Shown here: positions 22,034 through 32,221 of the stretch, piece after piece | How positions within the stretch are numbered: the first letter of the stretch is position 1 | How the letters are laid out: each line of letters begins with the position of its first letter | Assembly (NCBI GenBank): GCA_025934375.1 | Contig: JAICYD010000046.1 | Location: 1-47,153 of the forward strand | Reading direction: 5' to 3' | Length of the DNA stretch: 47,153 bases | DNA from: Streptosporangiaceae bacterium | Lineage (GTDB): Bacteria > Actinomycetota > Actinomycetes > Streptosporangiales > Streptosporangiaceae | Made by a program: the position numbers and the translations under genes | Notes under the pieces: model-generated | The model's database searches: none | The model's input: the letters and a program-made list of their open reading frames with translations, nothing else | Told to the model about the DNA's origin: nothing

Positions 22034-25000
22034 CTAGCCGCGGATCGGGGACTGCCAGAGCGTCGGTACCGTGGCGGTCGACGTGGCGGTGAACCCGGCC
22101 CCGGTGAGCGTTGAGCCGGCGGATGCCAGGGCGGTGATCTCCTGGACGCCCGGGCCGGACAGGCCGTTGCCAGCGGGCGCGACGGCCATCCACGCGCCGC
22201 CGTTGCCGGGGCCATGGTTCCAGATGACCACGTCCTGGTTGCCCGGCAGGCCGAACGTCCCGATCGCGGTGAAGCCCGCGCCGGCCGCCGTGAGGCCGCT
22301 GATCGCGAGGGTGCCAGCCTGGCTGGGAGCCGGCAGCGGGCTCTCTTCCCACGTGGCCCCGCCGTCCGCGGAGATCGCCGCGAACGGGAGCCGGGCCCCG
22401 GATGCGGCCAGCGCGGTCCCCGCCGCGACGACCGTGGCCCCGTTCGCGGCCACGTACTGCAAGACCGCCCGCGTGGCGGATGCGGGGAGGGCCAAGGTCA
22501 CTTGCCGCCAGATCATCCCGTTCGGGGAGACCCAGGCCGCCGGGCGGGCACCGGAAGACCCGGCGGCGACGAAGCCGCGGGCCATCGCGGTGACCGCCAT
22601 GAGCTGGCTGTCGCCGCCGGTTAGCGAGACCACCGCCGGGTGCCACCCGGCCAGCCCGGCGGAGTACCAGGCCATTGCGGTCGAGTGGGCGCCGCTCGCC
22701 TGCCATCCGACGATCGCGTAGCCGCCGGCCCGGCCCGCCGCGACCGAGGAGGTGACCAGGTCGTTGCCGGCCAAGGCGGTTCCGCCGTCCTCGGTCGTCC
22801 AGTGCCGCCCACCGTCAGCCGAGCCGACGACCACGGGGTGGCCGGGGGCCAGCGAGGCCGCCCCGCCTACGGCCACCCATCCGGCGCGGCCATCGGCCAC
22901 CCCGGTGACCTGCTGATCGCCGGCGCGGTTGAAGGTCGCGGCGGTGGCGCCGACGCCGCGCGCCCAGGTGGACCCGCCGTCCGGGGACGACCACAGCGCC
23001 GGGAACCCGTCCGCGCTGCCCCCGGCCACCTGCGTGGCCCCGGACGCGGCGATCGAGTTGACCGCTACCTCAGCCTGGCGCACGCCGGCGATCCCGGCCA
23101 GGCTGGCCTGGACCGGCCCGCCCTTCGAGCCGATCAGCGTCATGACCGGGTACTGCGCCGTTAGGCCGCCGCCGGTGCCGTTGCTGACCGCCACCGCGGC
23201 CTGTCCGGCCGCGGTGAGCGCGGCGCCGCTCACCCGCTGGCTCGCTGACGCGCCGAAGGTGTTCGTCCCGAGCCAGGTAGTCCCGTTCGCCGACAGGAAC
23301 GCGAAGAGGAAGCCGCGCGCGCTGCCCTCGACAACCGCGCCGCCCGGACCGCCGGTCACCTGGCCAATGGCCAGCGGCGCGCCGTCCGTCGTCTTGATGG
23401 TCGCGGACTGCCGCCAGGCCGTGCCATCGGCCGAGGTATAGACGTTGGCCCCGGTGGTCCCGCTGACCACAGCCGGTCGGACGGCAACGAACCCGTTGCC
23501 CAACTGGGCCAGGCCGGCGATCGCCCCGCCGCCGTTGTTGGCGGCGGCGGGGATCAAGGCTGGTGTCCACGTCGTGCCGCCGTCCGCGGACCGCCACGCG
23601 GCCGACGACTGCGTGCCCCCCGTGGTCGTCACGGTGCCCGCGAGCACGATCACCGTGCCGCTGGCGGCCACGCGGGTGATCCCGGTGACCCGCGTCCCGG
23701 CGGCTACGGGGAGGCTCAGCTGCGGCCCGGCCAGCCGGCGCCAGACGGTTCCCGTGGCTGACAGCCACAGGACCGGCGCCGCCGAGTTGCCGACGGCCGT
23801 TTGCCCGGTGGCGATGAACCCGGTCCCGGCGGCGGTAACCGCCGTGACCTGATCGCCCGGCTGCTGCGGCAGGCCCGGGCCAACCAGCCATGATTGCCCG
23901 TCCGAGCTGGTGAAGGTGAAGCCCGTGCCGATTGCCACCCAGCCGGCGGGGCCGCCGGTCACCAGCCTGGGCGTCGCCTGCGGGGGCGGGGCGATCCCGC
24001 CGGCGCCATGGACAGTGCCCAGTTGCCATGCGTTGCCGTTGTTGCTGGAGTGAAGGAAGAGGGCACGGCCGATGCTGCCTCCGGACTGGCCGCCTACGGC
24101 GACGACCTGGCTGCCGAAGGTGGCCACCGTGCCCAGGGTCACGCGAGTGCCCCGCCCGGCCTGGGCGGCGGATCCCGCGAAGTCGGCGGTCGCGATCCGG
24201 GCGGGCGGGAACCCCGCCGACAGCTGCGACGGCGCGAGGCCGCCGGACCCGTTGTTGGCCCCGGCGGCCACGACGACCGCGACCCCCACGGCGATCGCCA
24301 CCATGATCGGGATCGCCAGGCCGGTCACCAGGTTGCGGGATCGCATGGTGCGCAGGATTTCCTGGCCGAAGGCGGTGCCCGGGCGCCGCGGGTCGGACCG
24401 GAACGGCGGCATGCGCAGCCGCCGCAGCCCAGCGTCCTCGCCATCGAGGCCGTCGAGGCCGCCGGGGGCGTCGCGGCGGTCGAGGGTGTCGCGGCCGCCG
24501 GGGGCGCGCGAGCGGCCACGCGGCCCGGAGTCCGTGGGGAACTGGCCGGCCGACGGCATGGGCCCGGAAACCACGCGGCCAGGAACGACGCCGCCCAGGC
24601 CCGCGCCGGCGGGCATCGGGCCGGATGCGGTGAGCTGCTCCGCGCGCCGTGGCCGGGCCGCCAGGAAGTCGGCGGGCGGCGCGACCGGCGCCATCGGCGC
24701 GCCGGTGGAGATGGTGGGCGTGAAGCGCAGGGTTAGCGGCTGCGGGCCGGCCGTCTGGCGCGGAGCCGCATCCCAGGGCGGGATGCCGGAGTCACGCGGG
24801 CTGGCGAAACCGCCGGAGTCACGCGGGGCGGCGTGGCCACCAGAGTCCCGCGCAGCCGGGAAGCCCCCGGAGCGGCGCGGGGCAGCCGGGAAGCTACCAG
24901 AGTTACGCGCAGCCGGGAAGCCCCCGGAATCGCGCGGGGCGGCGGGGAAGCTGCCGGAGTGGCGCGGGCCCGCGAAGCCACCGGAGTTACGCCCGGCGGG

Positions 25001-25993
25001 GAAGGCACCGGAGTCCCGCGGAGCGGCCGCGAAGCCACCGGAGTTACGCCCGGCGGGGAAGCCGCCGGAGTCCCGCGGAGCGGCCGCGAAGCCACCGGAA
25101 TTCCTCGCGCCGGCGCCTCCGGGGGCTTGCGGGGGCCGCGTGTATCCCGAGTCACGGACACCCGGGAATCCTCCGGAGGCACGCACGTCGGGGTACGCCT
25201 CTGGATAGGGGTGCTCGCCCAGTTGCGGCGCGCCCTGCAACCCGCCCGGATCAGGAGCGGCGGGAAGCTCGGCCGGGTACCGCGCGATGGGTTGTCCGCC
25301 CGGGCCACGCGGCCCCGGGAAGCCTCCGGAATCGCGCGGGCCACGGAACTCGCCGGAATGGCGGGGACCGGGGGGCCGGCCGGGATCCCTCGGGCCGGGG
25401 GACCCGCCGGAGTGACGTCCGCCTGAATACCCGCCAGGATCACGGCGCGCGGGGGACCCGCCTGGGTCACGGCGCGCCGGATACCCGCCCTGGCCAGGTG
25501 CAGCCGGGAAGGAACCGGAGTCGCGGCGGGCCGGGAAGGCGCCTGAGTTGCGAGCTGGAAACCCGCCGGTGTCATGAGCCTGGCGGTAGCCGCCGTAGTC
25601 AGGCGACGCCGGGAACGCGCCTGAGTCGCGGATGGCGTCGAAGCCGTCAGTGCCGCGGACGCGCCGGTAGTCACCACCGCGCTGCCCCGCTGGCCCCTGT
25701 CTCGATGGGCCTGGTCTCACTGACCCCGGTCTCGCTGACCCCGGTCTCGATGGGCCCTGTCCCGGTGGCCACCCGTCTCCCCGCCAGTCCCCGGTGTCAC
25801 GCACGGCATCCTGAGCCTGCGACGGAGGGTCGAACTCGTAGCCGGGATCGCCGAAGTCGGGGGATTGCCGACTGGCGTACCAGTCGTCGGGCCGGCTGCC
25901 GGGTTGCCGCCCCTCCGGAGGCCGGGCACCCGGATAGTAGGGACGCTCTGCGTCCCCACGCCCCCCATCGCCGCTCCAGCCCCTGCTACTCAC
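22034..25993 (-). CDS. Large single-pass protein: repeat-rich N-terminus, membrane helix, Asp-box beta-propeller ectodomain
   Basis: 1,319 residues, GTG start, no family name recognised. Residues 121-403 are a low-complexity array built on R-D/N/H-S-G-G-F-P/A units (for example PRDSGGFPAGRNSGGF), with about 30 variants. Residues 404-550 are proline- and arginine-rich. One membrane helix follows at about 554-578 (NLVTGLAIPIMVAIAVGVAV). The 740-residue C-terminal part holds about ten recognisable Asp-box turns, S-x-D/N-G-x-x-W, such as SADGGTTWT, SSDGQSW, SADGTAW, SPDGGSTW, SADGGRHW, SPNGMIW and SADGGATW. They are spaced 45-70 residues apart, indicating sialidase-like or BNR-type propellers, probably two. 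No sialidase catalytic residues (RIP arginine) are evident. The charge pattern puts the propeller outside. A surface binding or sensing role is inference. Confidence 0.82.
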   Translation of the reverse strand: MSSRGWSGDGGRGDAERPYYPGARPPEGRQPGSRPDDWYASRQSPDFGDPGYEFDPPSQAQDAVRDTGDWRGDGWPPGQGPSRPGSARPGSVRPGPSRQGPAGQRGGDYRRVRGTDGFDAIRDSGAFPASPDYGGYRQAHDTGGFPARNSGAFPARRDSGSFPAAPGQGGYPARRDPGGSPARRDPGGYSGGRHSGGSPGPRDPGRPPGPRHSGEFRGPRDSGGFPGPRGPGGQPIARYPAELPAAPDPGGLQGAPQLGEHPYPEAYPDVRASGGFPGVRDSGYTRPPQAPGGAGARNSGGFAAAPRDSGGFPAGRNSGGFAAAPRDSGAFPAGRNSGGFAGPRHSGSFPAAPRDSGGFPAARNSGSFPAAPRRSGGFPAARDSGGHAAPRDSGGFASPRDSGIPPWDAAPRQTAGPQPLTLRFTPTISTGAPMAPVAPPADFLAARPRRAEQLTASGPMPAGAGLGGVVPGRVVSGPMPSAGQFPTDSGPRGRSRAPGGRDTLDRRDAPGGLDGLDGEDAGLRRLRMPPFRSDPRRPGTAFGQEILRTMRSRNLVTGLAIPIMVAIAVGVAVVVAAGANNGSGGLAPSQLSAGFPPARIATADFAGSAAQAGRGTRVTLGTVATFGSQVVAVGGQSGGSIGRALFLHSSNNGNAWQLGTVHGAGGIAPPPQATPRLVTGGPAGWVAIGTGFTFTSSDGQSWLVGPGLPQQPGDQVTAVTAAGTGFIATGQTAVGNSAAPVLWLSATGTVWRRLAGPQLSLPVAAGTRVTGITRVAASGTVIVLAGTVTTTGGTQSSAAWRSADGGTTWTPALIPAAANNGGGAIAGLAQLGNGFVAVRPAVVSGTTGANVYTSADGTAWRQSATIKTTDGAPLAIGQVTGGPGGAVVEGSARGFLFAFLSANGTTWLGTNTFGASASQRVSGAALTAAGQAAVAVSNGTGGGLTAQYPVMTLIGSKGGPVQASLAGIAGVRQAEVAVNSIAASGATQVAGGSADGFPALWSSPDGGSTWARGVGATAATFNRAGDQQVTGVADGRAGWVAVGGAASLAPGHPVVVGSADGGRHWTTEDGGTALAGNDLVTSSVAAGRAGGYAIVGWQASGAHSTAMAWYSAGLAGWHPAVVSLTGGDSQLMAVTAMARGFVAAGSSGARPAAWVSPNGMIWRQVTLALPASATRAVLQYVAANGATVVAAGTALAASGARLPFAAISADGGATWEESPLPAPSQAGTLAISGLTAAGAGFTAIGTFGLPGNQDVVIWNHGPGNGGAWMAVAPAGNGLSGPGVQEITALASAGSTLTGAGFTATSTATVPTLWQSPIRG
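24785..25633. repeat. Degenerate coding minisatellite in the large Asp-box gene
   Basis: Irregular 24- to 27-base units encoding RDSGGFP-type peptides fill about 850 bases. Neighbouring copies at 24,900-25,100 are nearly identical (gccggagtcccgcggagcgg, seen from the plus strand), pointing to recent unequal exchange. The array creates long antisense open frames that are not genes. Confidence 0.85.
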
Positions 25994-26561
25994 CTGACTT
26001 CAACCTGTGCCATCGCTAGGTGGGGACGACATGTGGCCCAATGACCTCCCTATTGCCGCGATCGTACCTGTCGGGCCCGGGACCGGGCAGGAAAATCGCC
26101 GTGTCCCCTGGCGCCCGCACACCAGCCCCGGGCCCCCACCGGTCCAGCCTGCAGTTATGGCGACAAGTGCAGCGGGGCAATCCTGGTTACCTGTGCATCA
26201 AGAGCCTCGGGGTAAGCGGGTGCCTGTGCGATTGGGAGGCGAGGGCCTGCGCCCACCCGCCGGGACGTGCGAGCAATGCCCCGCATCGGGAGCGTTCCGC
26301 ATGGTGGAACAGGCGAACCCCGGACGCGCCGGCGACCGTAAGATGAAGATCGCAAGGCATTCGCCAGCAGGATCTGGCCGTCGCGTGGTCCTCGGGTCGC
26401 GCGGGAGGTTACGCGCGAGCCATGTGACTCGCGGCGTGACTGACGCCACGTTTGTCCCGTTGGCTGCCGTGTTGCCGTCCAGTCACCCGTCTGAGATGGT
26501 CACGGGTAGCCTTGTTGTAACGGGTAGTCCGTCATCACACCTCACATTTCGGAAGAAGGCG
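25994..26561. other. Divergent intergenic region and kgd leader
   Basis: 568 bases between the divergent Asp-box gene and kgd. The kgd frame is open through most of it, but the residues are not family-like, so I treat it as leader. Near kgd are an inverted pair acccgt (26484-26489) and acgggt (26502-26507) and a second acgggtag at 26520-26527. This could be a regulator site or hairpin. No RNA gene recognised. Confidence 0.5.
26484..26527. promoter_or_regulatory. Inverted plus direct repeat cluster ahead of kgd
   Basis: acccgt-12 bases-acgggt forms an inverted repeat, and acgggtag recurs 18 bases further on. It lies 35-78 bases before the kgd ATG. Operator function is inference. Confidence 0.35.
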
Positions 26562-29500
26562 ATGTCCGCCGTGTCTTCTGAGTCGCCGCGTGCCGCCGCG
26601 AATCTCAGCGAGCCGTCTTCGAGCCAGTCAGCCGCTACGACCGCTGCCAGTCGCCAGTCCGCGCCGCCCGGCCCGGATGGAACCAACCACGCCAACGGCA
26701 CCAACCCGGCCAACGCCGACTTCGGCGCCAACGAGTGGCTGGTTGACGAGCTGTACCAGCGCTACCTCGCCGATCCCGGCTCGGTGGACCGGGCGTGGTG
26801 GAGCTTCTTCGCGGACTACCGCCCCACGCGCCCCGGGGTGGGCACGGCAGCGTCACCGGCCACCGCGTCCGACACGGGAGCGTCACCGGCCACGGCAGTG
26901 CCCGCGACCCCGGAGGCGGCCGAGGCGGCCAGCGTTCCGGCGCCCCCCGCGCCCCCCGCCGCGCCGGCCCCGGCTCCCAGGGCGGCCGCGGCGCCGCCCC
27001 CGGCCGGGGCGGAGGTCACCCGGCTGCGCGGCGCCGCTGCCCGCACCGCGCAGAACATGGAGATCAGCCTGGGCGTGCCGACCGCCACGAGCGTGCGCGC
27101 GATACCGGCCAAGCTGCTGATCGACAACCGCATCGTCATCAACAACCACCTGCAGCGCGGCCGCGGCGGGAAGATCTCCTTCACCCACCTGATCGGCTAC
27201 GCGGTGGTCCGGGCCATCAAGCTCCTGCCGGAGATGAACAACTCCTACGCCGAGGAGGATGGCAAGCCCGCTCTCGTCATCCCCGAGCACGTCAACCTCG
27301 GCCTGGCGATCGACCTGCAGGCCAAGGACGGCAGCCGCCAGCTCCTGGTGCCCAGCATCAAGGGCGCCGACGAGATGGACTTCCGGCAGTTCTGGAATGC
27401 CTACGAGGACATCGTCCGCAAGGCGCGCAGCGGCAAGCTGGCCGTTTCGGACTTCCAGGGCACGACGATCTCGCTGACCAATCCGGGCACGATCGGCACC
27501 GAGCACTCCGTGCCGCGGCTGATGACCGGGCAGGGCGCCATCATCGGGGTCGGCTCCATGGAGTATCCCGCCGCCTACTTCGGCGCCAGCGAGGAGACGA
27601 TGGCCCAACTGGCGATCAGCAAGGTCGTCACGCTGACCTCCACCTACGACCACAGGATCATCCAGGGCGCGCAGTCTGGGGACTTCCTGCGGCTGATCAG
27701 CCAGTTGCTGCTCGGTGAGCACGGCTTCTACGACGACATCTTCGCCGCGCTGCGGATCCCGTATGAGCCAGTCCGCTGGGTCAAGGACTTCCCCTACGGG
27801 CACGAGGATGACGTCACCCGCAGCGCGCGGGTCCAGGAGCTGATCCACGCCTACCGGGTCCGCGGCCACCTGATGGCCGACACCAACCCGCTGGAGATCG
27901 TCCAGCGCCACCACCCGGACCTGGACATCAACCAGCACGGCCTCACGCTGTGGGACCTGGAGCGCGAGTTCGCGACGGGCGGGTTCGGCGGTCACTCCCG
28001 GATGAAGCTGCGCAAGATCCTGGGCGTGCTCCGGGACTCCTACTGCCGCACCGTCGGCGTGGAGTACATGCACATCCAAGACCCCGAAGAGCGGAAGTGG
28101 ATCCAGTCGCACATTGAGGTGCCGCCTGCCCGCGCGGGTCACGACGAGCAGATGCGCATCCTGGGCCGCCTGAACGTCGCGGAGGCGTTCGAGACGTTCC
28201 TGCAGACCAAGTACGTCGGCCAGAAGCGCTTCTCGCTCGAGGGCGGGGAATCGCTGATCCCGCTGCTCGACGCCGTGATCAGCGAGGCCGCCGAGGCCGG
28301 GCTGGATGAGGCCGTCGTGGGGATGGCGCACCGTGGCCGGCTCAACGTCCTGGCCAACATCATCGGCAAGTCCTACGGGCAGATCTTCAAGGAGTTCGAG
28401 GGCAACCTTGACCCGAAGTCCACCCAGGGCTCGGGGGACGTCAAGTACCACCTGGGCGCGGCGGGCACCTATACCGCCCCTTCCAGCAAGCAGATCCGCA
28501 CGTCGCTGGTCGCCAACCCCAGCCACCTGGAGGCCGCCGACCCGGTGACCGAGGGCGTGGTCCGCGCCAAGCAGGACATCCTGGACAAGAGCGAGGACGG
28601 CTTCACCGTCTTGCCAGTGCTGATCCACGGCGACGCGGCGTTCGCCGGCCAGGGCGTGGTGGCCGAGACGCTGAACCTGTCCCAGCTGCGCGGGTACCGG
28701 ACCGGTGGCACGGTGCACATCGTGGTGAACAACCAGGTCGGCTTCACCACCTCGCCGCAGTACTCGCGGTCCAGCGTCTACGCCACCGACGTGGCGCGGA
28801 TGATCCAGGCCCCGATCTTCCACGTCAACGGCGATGACCCCGAGGCGGTCGCGCGGGTGGGCAGGCTCTCCTTCGCCTACCGCGAGACGTTCCGCAAGGA
28901 CGTGGTCATCGACATGGTCTGCTACCGGCGGCGCGGGCACAACGAAGCCGACAACCCGAGCTTCACCCAGCCGTTGATGTATGACCTGATCGAGGCGCGG
29001 CGCTCGACCCGCAAGCTGTACACCGAGTCGCTGATCGCCCGCGGCGACATCACCATGGAGGAGGCCGAGGGCGCGCTGCGCGACTACCAGCAGCAGCTTG
29101 AGCGGGCCTTCACCGAGACCCGCGAGGCACACGAGCTCCCGGCGCAGCCCGGCACGGTGCGGCGCCCGGATACCGAGGAACGCCCGGTCAACCACACGGC
29201 GGTGGCCACCGCCATCCCCCTGGACGTGGTCAAGCAGATCATCGATACCCAGCTGAACCTCCCCGAGGGCTTCACCGTCCATCCGAGGCTGCAGCCGCAA
29301 CTGGCCCGGCGGGCGTCCATGATCTCCGAGGACTCGATCGACTGGGCCACTGGTGAGCTGCTGGCGTTCGGCTCGCTGCTGCTGGACGGCCACCCGGTCC
29401 GCCTGGTGGGCCAGGACAGCCGGCGGGGCACGTTCGGCCAGCGGCACGCGGTGCTCGTGGACCGCGACACCGCCGCCGAGTACACGCCGCTGAAGCGACT

Positions 29501-30374
29501 GGACAACGGCAAGGCCAGGTTCTTCGTCTACGACTCCCTGCTGTCGGAGTTCGCCGCGATGGGCTTCGAGTACGGCTACTCGGTCGCCCGCCCGGACGCG
29601 CTCGTCATGTGGGAGGCCCAGTTCGGCGATTTCATGAACGGCGCGCAGACGATCATCGACGAGTTCATCAGCTCGGGCGAGCAGAAGTGGGGCCAGCGCT
29701 CCAGCGTCGTCTTGCTGCTCCCGCATGGCTACGAGGGCCAGGGGCCGGACCACTCCTCCGCCCGGGTCGAGCGGTTCCTGGGCCTGTGCGCGCAGGACAA
29801 CATGACCGTCGCGGCCCCGTCCACCCCGGCGAGCTACTTCCACCTGCTGCGCTGGCAGGGGCTGAGCGGACGACACAAGCCGCTGATCGTCTTCACGCCC
29901 AAGTCGATGCTCCGGCTCAAGGCCGCGGCCTCGGCCACGGCCGAGTTCACCACCGGGTCATTCCAGCCGCTGATCGGTGAGCCGGAGCACGCGGAGGGCT
30001 TCGACGGCTCGGCGGTCAAGCGGGTGATCTTGTGCACCGGCAAGGTCTACTGGGACCTGGCCGAGCGCCGCCGCGCAGCGGGCAACGCCGAGACGGCCAT
30101 CGTCCGGCTGGAGCGGCTGTACCCGGCGCCCGTTGATGAGCTGCGCGCCGAGCTTTCCCGCTACCCCTCCTCCGCCGAGCTCGTCTGGGTGCAGGAGGAG
30201 CCGGCGAACCAGGGAGCCTGGCCGTGGATGGCGCTCAAGCTGCCGGAGGTGCTAGGCCGTCCGCTGCGCCTGGTGGCCCAGCCGGCCAGTTCTGCCCCCG
30301 CGGTGGGCTCCGCCAAGGTGCACGCGGCGGCGCACCGCGGGGTTATCGAGACGGCCATCCCGGCAGAAGGTTAA
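26562..30374 (+). CDS. kgd: Multifunctional 2-oxoglutarate dehydrogenase E1/E2-like protein (Kgd type)
   Basis: Actinobacterial TCA-cycle enzyme fusing a succinyltransferase-like (E2) core to the thiamine-dependent 2-oxoglutarate dehydrogenase/decarboxylase (E1). ATG 26562 follows GAAGAAGG and yields 1,270 residues, close to the mycobacterial protein. Order: short E1-type helix [16 protein letters not shown] near residue 55; Pro/Ala linker; E2 core with [10 protein letters not shown] near 360; then E1 with [35 protein letters not shown] (thiamine site) and [13 protein letters not shown]. There is no lipoyl domain, as expected for this type. Mycobacterial homologues are controlled by the FHA protein GarA. 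A small DUF6104-type gene follows five bases later. Confidence 0.97.
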   Translation: MSAVSSESPRAAANLSEPSSSQSAATTAASRQSAPPGPDGTNHANGTNPANADFGANEWLVDELYQRYLADPGSVDRAWWSFFADYRPTRPGVGTAASPATASDTGASPATAVPATPEAAEAASVPAPPAPPAAPAPAPRAAAAPPPAGAEVTRLRGAAARTAQNMEISLGVPTATSVRAIPAKLLIDNRIVINNHLQRGRGGKISFTHLIGYAVVRAIKLLPEMNNSYAEEDGKPALVIPEHVNLGLAIDLQAKDGSRQLLVPSIKGADEMDFRQFWNAYEDIVRKARSGKLAVSDFQGTTISLTNPGTIGTEHSVPRLMTGQGAIIGVGSMEYPAAYFGASEETMAQLAISKVVTLTSTYDHRIIQGAQSGDFLRLISQLLLGEHGFYDDIFAALRIPYEPVRWVKDFPYGHEDDVTRSARVQELIHAYRVRGHLMADTNPLEIVQRHHPDLDINQHGLTLWDLEREFATGGFGGHSRMKLRKILGVLRDSYCRTVGVEYMHIQDPEERKWIQSHIEVPPARAGHDEQMRILGRLNVAEAFETFLQTKYVGQKRFSLEGGESLIPLLDAVISEAAEAGLDEAVVGMAHRGRLNVLANIIGKSYGQIFKEFEGNLDPKSTQGSGDVKYHLGAAGTYTAPSSKQIRTSLVANPSHLEAADPVTEGVVRAKQDILDKSEDGFTVLPVLIHGDAAFAGQGVVAETLNLSQLRGYRTGGTVHIVVNNQVGFTTSPQYSRSSVYATDVARMIQAPIFHVNGDDPEAVARVGRLSFAYRETFRKDVVIDMVCYRRRGHNEADNPSFTQPLMYDLIEARRSTRKLYTESLIARGDITMEEAEGALRDYQQQLERAFTETREAHELPAQPGTVRRPDTEERPVNHTAVATAIPLDVVKQIIDTQLNLPEGFTVHPRLQPQLARRASMISEDSIDWATGELLAFGSLLLDGHPVRLVGQDSRRGTFGQRHAVLVDRDTAAEYTPLKRLDNGKARFFVYDSLLSEFAAMGFEYGYSVARPDALVMWEAQFGDFMNGAQTIIDEFISSGEQKWGQRSSVVLLLPHGYEGQGPDHSSARVERFLGLCAQDNMTVAAPSTPASYFHLLRWQGLSGRHKPLIVFTPKSMLRLKAAASATAEFTTGSFQPLIGEPEHAEGFDGSAVKRVILCTGKVYWDLAERRRAAGNAETAIVRLERLYPAPVDELRAELSRYPSSAELVWVQEEPANQGAWPWMALKLPEVLGRPLRLVAQPASSAPAVGSAKVHAAAHRGVIETAIPAEG

Positions 30375-30379
30375 GTTTC

Positions 30380-30568
30380 ATGTACTTCACCGACGCGGGC
30401 ATCGAGGAGCTCGACCACCGGCGGGGCGATGAGGAGATCGCCCTGTCCTGGCTAGCCGAGCGACTGCGCGACTTCGTTGACCTCAACCCGGAGTTCGAGA
30501 CGGCCATCAACCGGCTTGCCTCCTGGCTAGCCCGGCTGGACGCCGATTCCGCCGACGATGACGAGTAA
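30380..30568 (+). CDS. Small conserved protein downstream of kgd (DUF6104-like)
   Basis: A 62-residue acidic protein starting MYFTDAGIEELDHRRGDEE and ending in DADSADDDE. It matches my memory of a short actinobacterial protein that regularly follows kgd (DUF6104). Predicted almost all helical: ALSWLAERLRDFVDLNPEFE, then INRLASWLARLDA. ATG 30380 lies five bases after the kgd stop, so it is cotranscribed. Role unknown; the constant linkage suggests a function tied to the 2-oxoglutarate dehydrogenase (inference). Confidence 0.85.
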   Translation: MYFTDAGIEELDHRRGDEEIALSWLAERLRDFVDLNPEFETAINRLASWLARLDADSADDDE

Positions 30569-30615
30569 CTTCCAGTCGCGTGACACATCGCACACCCCGC
30601 GCGACGCGATGCATC

Positions 30616-30643
30616 TTGACGTCTCGGCGTCACGACATATGGT
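30616..30643 (+). promoter_or_regulatory. Sigma-70-like promoter for the padR gene
   Basis: ttgacg at 30616-30621 and tatggt at 30638-30643, with a 16-base spacer. It lies about 135 bases before the padR start in the 211-base gap. Prediction from consensus only. Confidence 0.45.
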
Positions 30644-30779
30644 CAAACTGAAGATGATCAACCCGGGCGGTCACCCAGGCCGTCCGGCATGTCACCCGAT
30701 ACGCTGCGAGAACATCGCATCGCAGTGATAATCGAAAGCGCTCGGGCGGGCATGAACTTCAGATGGAGAGCGAACCTCG

Positions 30780-32177
30780 ATGACACCGGTCTTCCGCCAC
30801 GGCAGGCTCCGCCTGTACCTGTTGCGGCTCCTCGACGAGGAGCCTCGGCATGGCTACGAGGTTATCCGGCTGCTGCGGGACCGATTCATGGGCGTTTACG
30901 CCCCGTCACCAGGAACGATCTACCCGCGGCTGGCCCGGCTGGAGGAAGAGGGCCTCGTCACCCACGACGAGGAGCACGGCCGGAAGGTCTACCGGATCAC
31001 CGAGGCTGGCCGCGAGGAGCTGCGCAAACGGGGCAGCGAGCTTGACGAGCTGGAGCAGGAGCTGTCGGCATCCGTCAGCGACATCGTCCGGGAAGTCAAG
31101 GAGGACGTCCGGGAGACCGTGCGGACCCTGCGCGAGGAACTGACCAAGGCCGCCCGGGAGATGCGCAACGCCACCGAGGCGGCCCGCGCCACTGGCGCGA
31201 GCGCCACTCCGGCGTCAAGCGCAACCGGAACCGGCAGTACCTCCGGAACCGGCAGTACCCCCGGAACCGGCACCGCCTCCGGAACCGGCACCGCCTCCGG
31301 AACGGGCAGGGCCTCCGGATGGAGCACCACCTCGGCGTCGGGCACCGCGGCGTACGCGCCGTCCAGCCCGGCCGACGCCGACCCGTGGGCAGCGGCCGCC
31401 GCCGATTCCGCAGTGCCCGATTCCACAGTGCCCGATTCCACAGTGCCCGATTCCACAGTGCCCGATTCCGTAGTGGGCGAGGACTCCGGGCCGGCTACCG
31501 ATCCCCGCGACGTCCCTGGTCAAGGCGCTGAGGGAGTTCCCGGCGACAAGGGGACACCCGGCGCGGACAGCCGTTCCGCCCGGGACGCGTGGGAGCCGGG
31601 GCGAGGCCCTGGCCAGGGGCGCCAGCCCCTGGGGAGCGCCTGGGCGCAGGCCCGGGAGCAGGCTCGCGCCCTGCGTGACCAGGCCCGGCAGCACGCTCGC
31701 GAGCATGCCCGGCAAGCGCGCGAGGACACTCTTGGCCACGCCGCGCAGCGACTGCGCGAAGAGGCATCGACCCTGCGCGAGGCGCGCGACCGGTTCCTGG
31801 CCAGCCACCAGTCGGCCGCTTACACCGGCTCGGGCGCACCGGGAGAGGAGCGGGGCGGCTGGCACAGCTGGGCCGACTGGGGAAGCTGGGGCGACTGGGC
31901 GGGCCGCAAGAGCTGGCCGGGTCCCGGCCCGCACGACATGGCCGCGTTCCGCGACCTGGAGCGCCTCACCCGAGGCTTCGCCAATGACCTGCGCAAGGTC
32001 GCCTGGGACTCCGACGCCCTGGGCGGTGACGTGCTCACCAACCTGCGCGGGATCCTCGACGACACGCTGGACCGCATCAAGACCGAGGTCTTCGGCACTC
32101 CGCCCTCCTCACCGCGCGCCAACCGCGAGCCGGGCGCCGGGCATCTCCCCAAGCCGGACCCGGGTCCCCGGCAGTAA
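30780..32177 (+). CDS. PadR family transcriptional regulator with long repeat-bearing C-terminal region
   Basis: Residues 1-80 form a PadR winged helix (RLYLLRLLDEEPRHGYEVIRLL, then SPGTIYPRLARLEEEGLV and RKVYRITEAGREEL). A helical stretch follows (residues 85-135, possible coiled coil), replacing the usual short PadR dimerisation helix. Next come a Thr/Gly/Ser linker made of 18-bp repeats, a VPDST array made of 15-bp repeats, a charged helix (QAREQARALRDQARQHAREH) and a C-terminal segment FANDLRKVAWDSDALGGDVLTNLRGILDDTLDRI. At 465 residues it is about two to four times a normal PadR. Long PadR proteins do occur in actinomycetes. GGAG lies 11 bases before the ATG. Target genes unknown; autoregulation is common in the family. 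Confidence 0.88.
   Translation: MTPVFRHGRLRLYLLRLLDEEPRHGYEVIRLLRDRFMGVYAPSPGTIYPRLARLEEEGLVTHDEEHGRKVYRITEAGREELRKRGSELDELEQELSASVSDIVREVKEDVRETVRTLREELTKAAREMRNATEAARATGASATPASSATGTGSTSGTGSTPGTGTASGTGTASGTGRASGWSTTSASGTAAYAPSSPADADPWAAAAADSAVPDSTVPDSTVPDSTVPDSVVGEDSGPATDPRDVPGQGAEGVPGDKGTPGADSRSARDAWEPGRGPGQGRQPLGSAWAQAREQARALRDQARQHAREHARQAREDTLGHAAQRLREEASTLREARDRFLASHQSAAYTGSGAPGEERGGWHSWADWGSWGDWAGRKSWPGPGPHDMAAFRDLERLTRGFANDLRKVAWDSDALGGDVLTNLRGILDDTLDRIKTEVFGTPPSSPRANREPGAGHLPKPDPGPRQ
31227..31316 (+). repeat. 18-bp tandem repeat, five copies, in padR
   Basis: Units ggaaccggcagtacctcc and variants start at 31227, 31245, 31263, 31281 and 31299. Copies three and four are identical. They encode GTG(S/T)(T/A)S/P-type linker units. 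Confidence 0.92.
31411..31470 (+). repeat. 15-bp tandem repeat, four copies, in padR
   Basis: cagtgcccgattcca at 31411, 31426 and 31441, with a fourth copy at 31456 differing in the last base; a partial unit precedes. Encodes repeated VPDST. Confidence 0.95.
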
Positions 32178-32221
32178 CCCCATCGGGGCTGGCCGCCCGT
32201 CAGTCCCCTGGCCGGTAGCGG

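Noticed and set aside
24072..25208. 378-codon plus-strand frame with PPESRGA repeats
   Set aside because: It is the complement of the RDSGGFP array of the Asp-box gene.
22034..25993. Sialidase
   Set aside because: Asp-box turns alone are structural; I see no arginine triad or RIP motif.
26883..29876. 997-codon open frame antisense to kgd
   Set aside because: Arg/Gly/Leu-rich composition typical of the complement of GC-rich coding DNA; kgd is unmistakable on the other strand.
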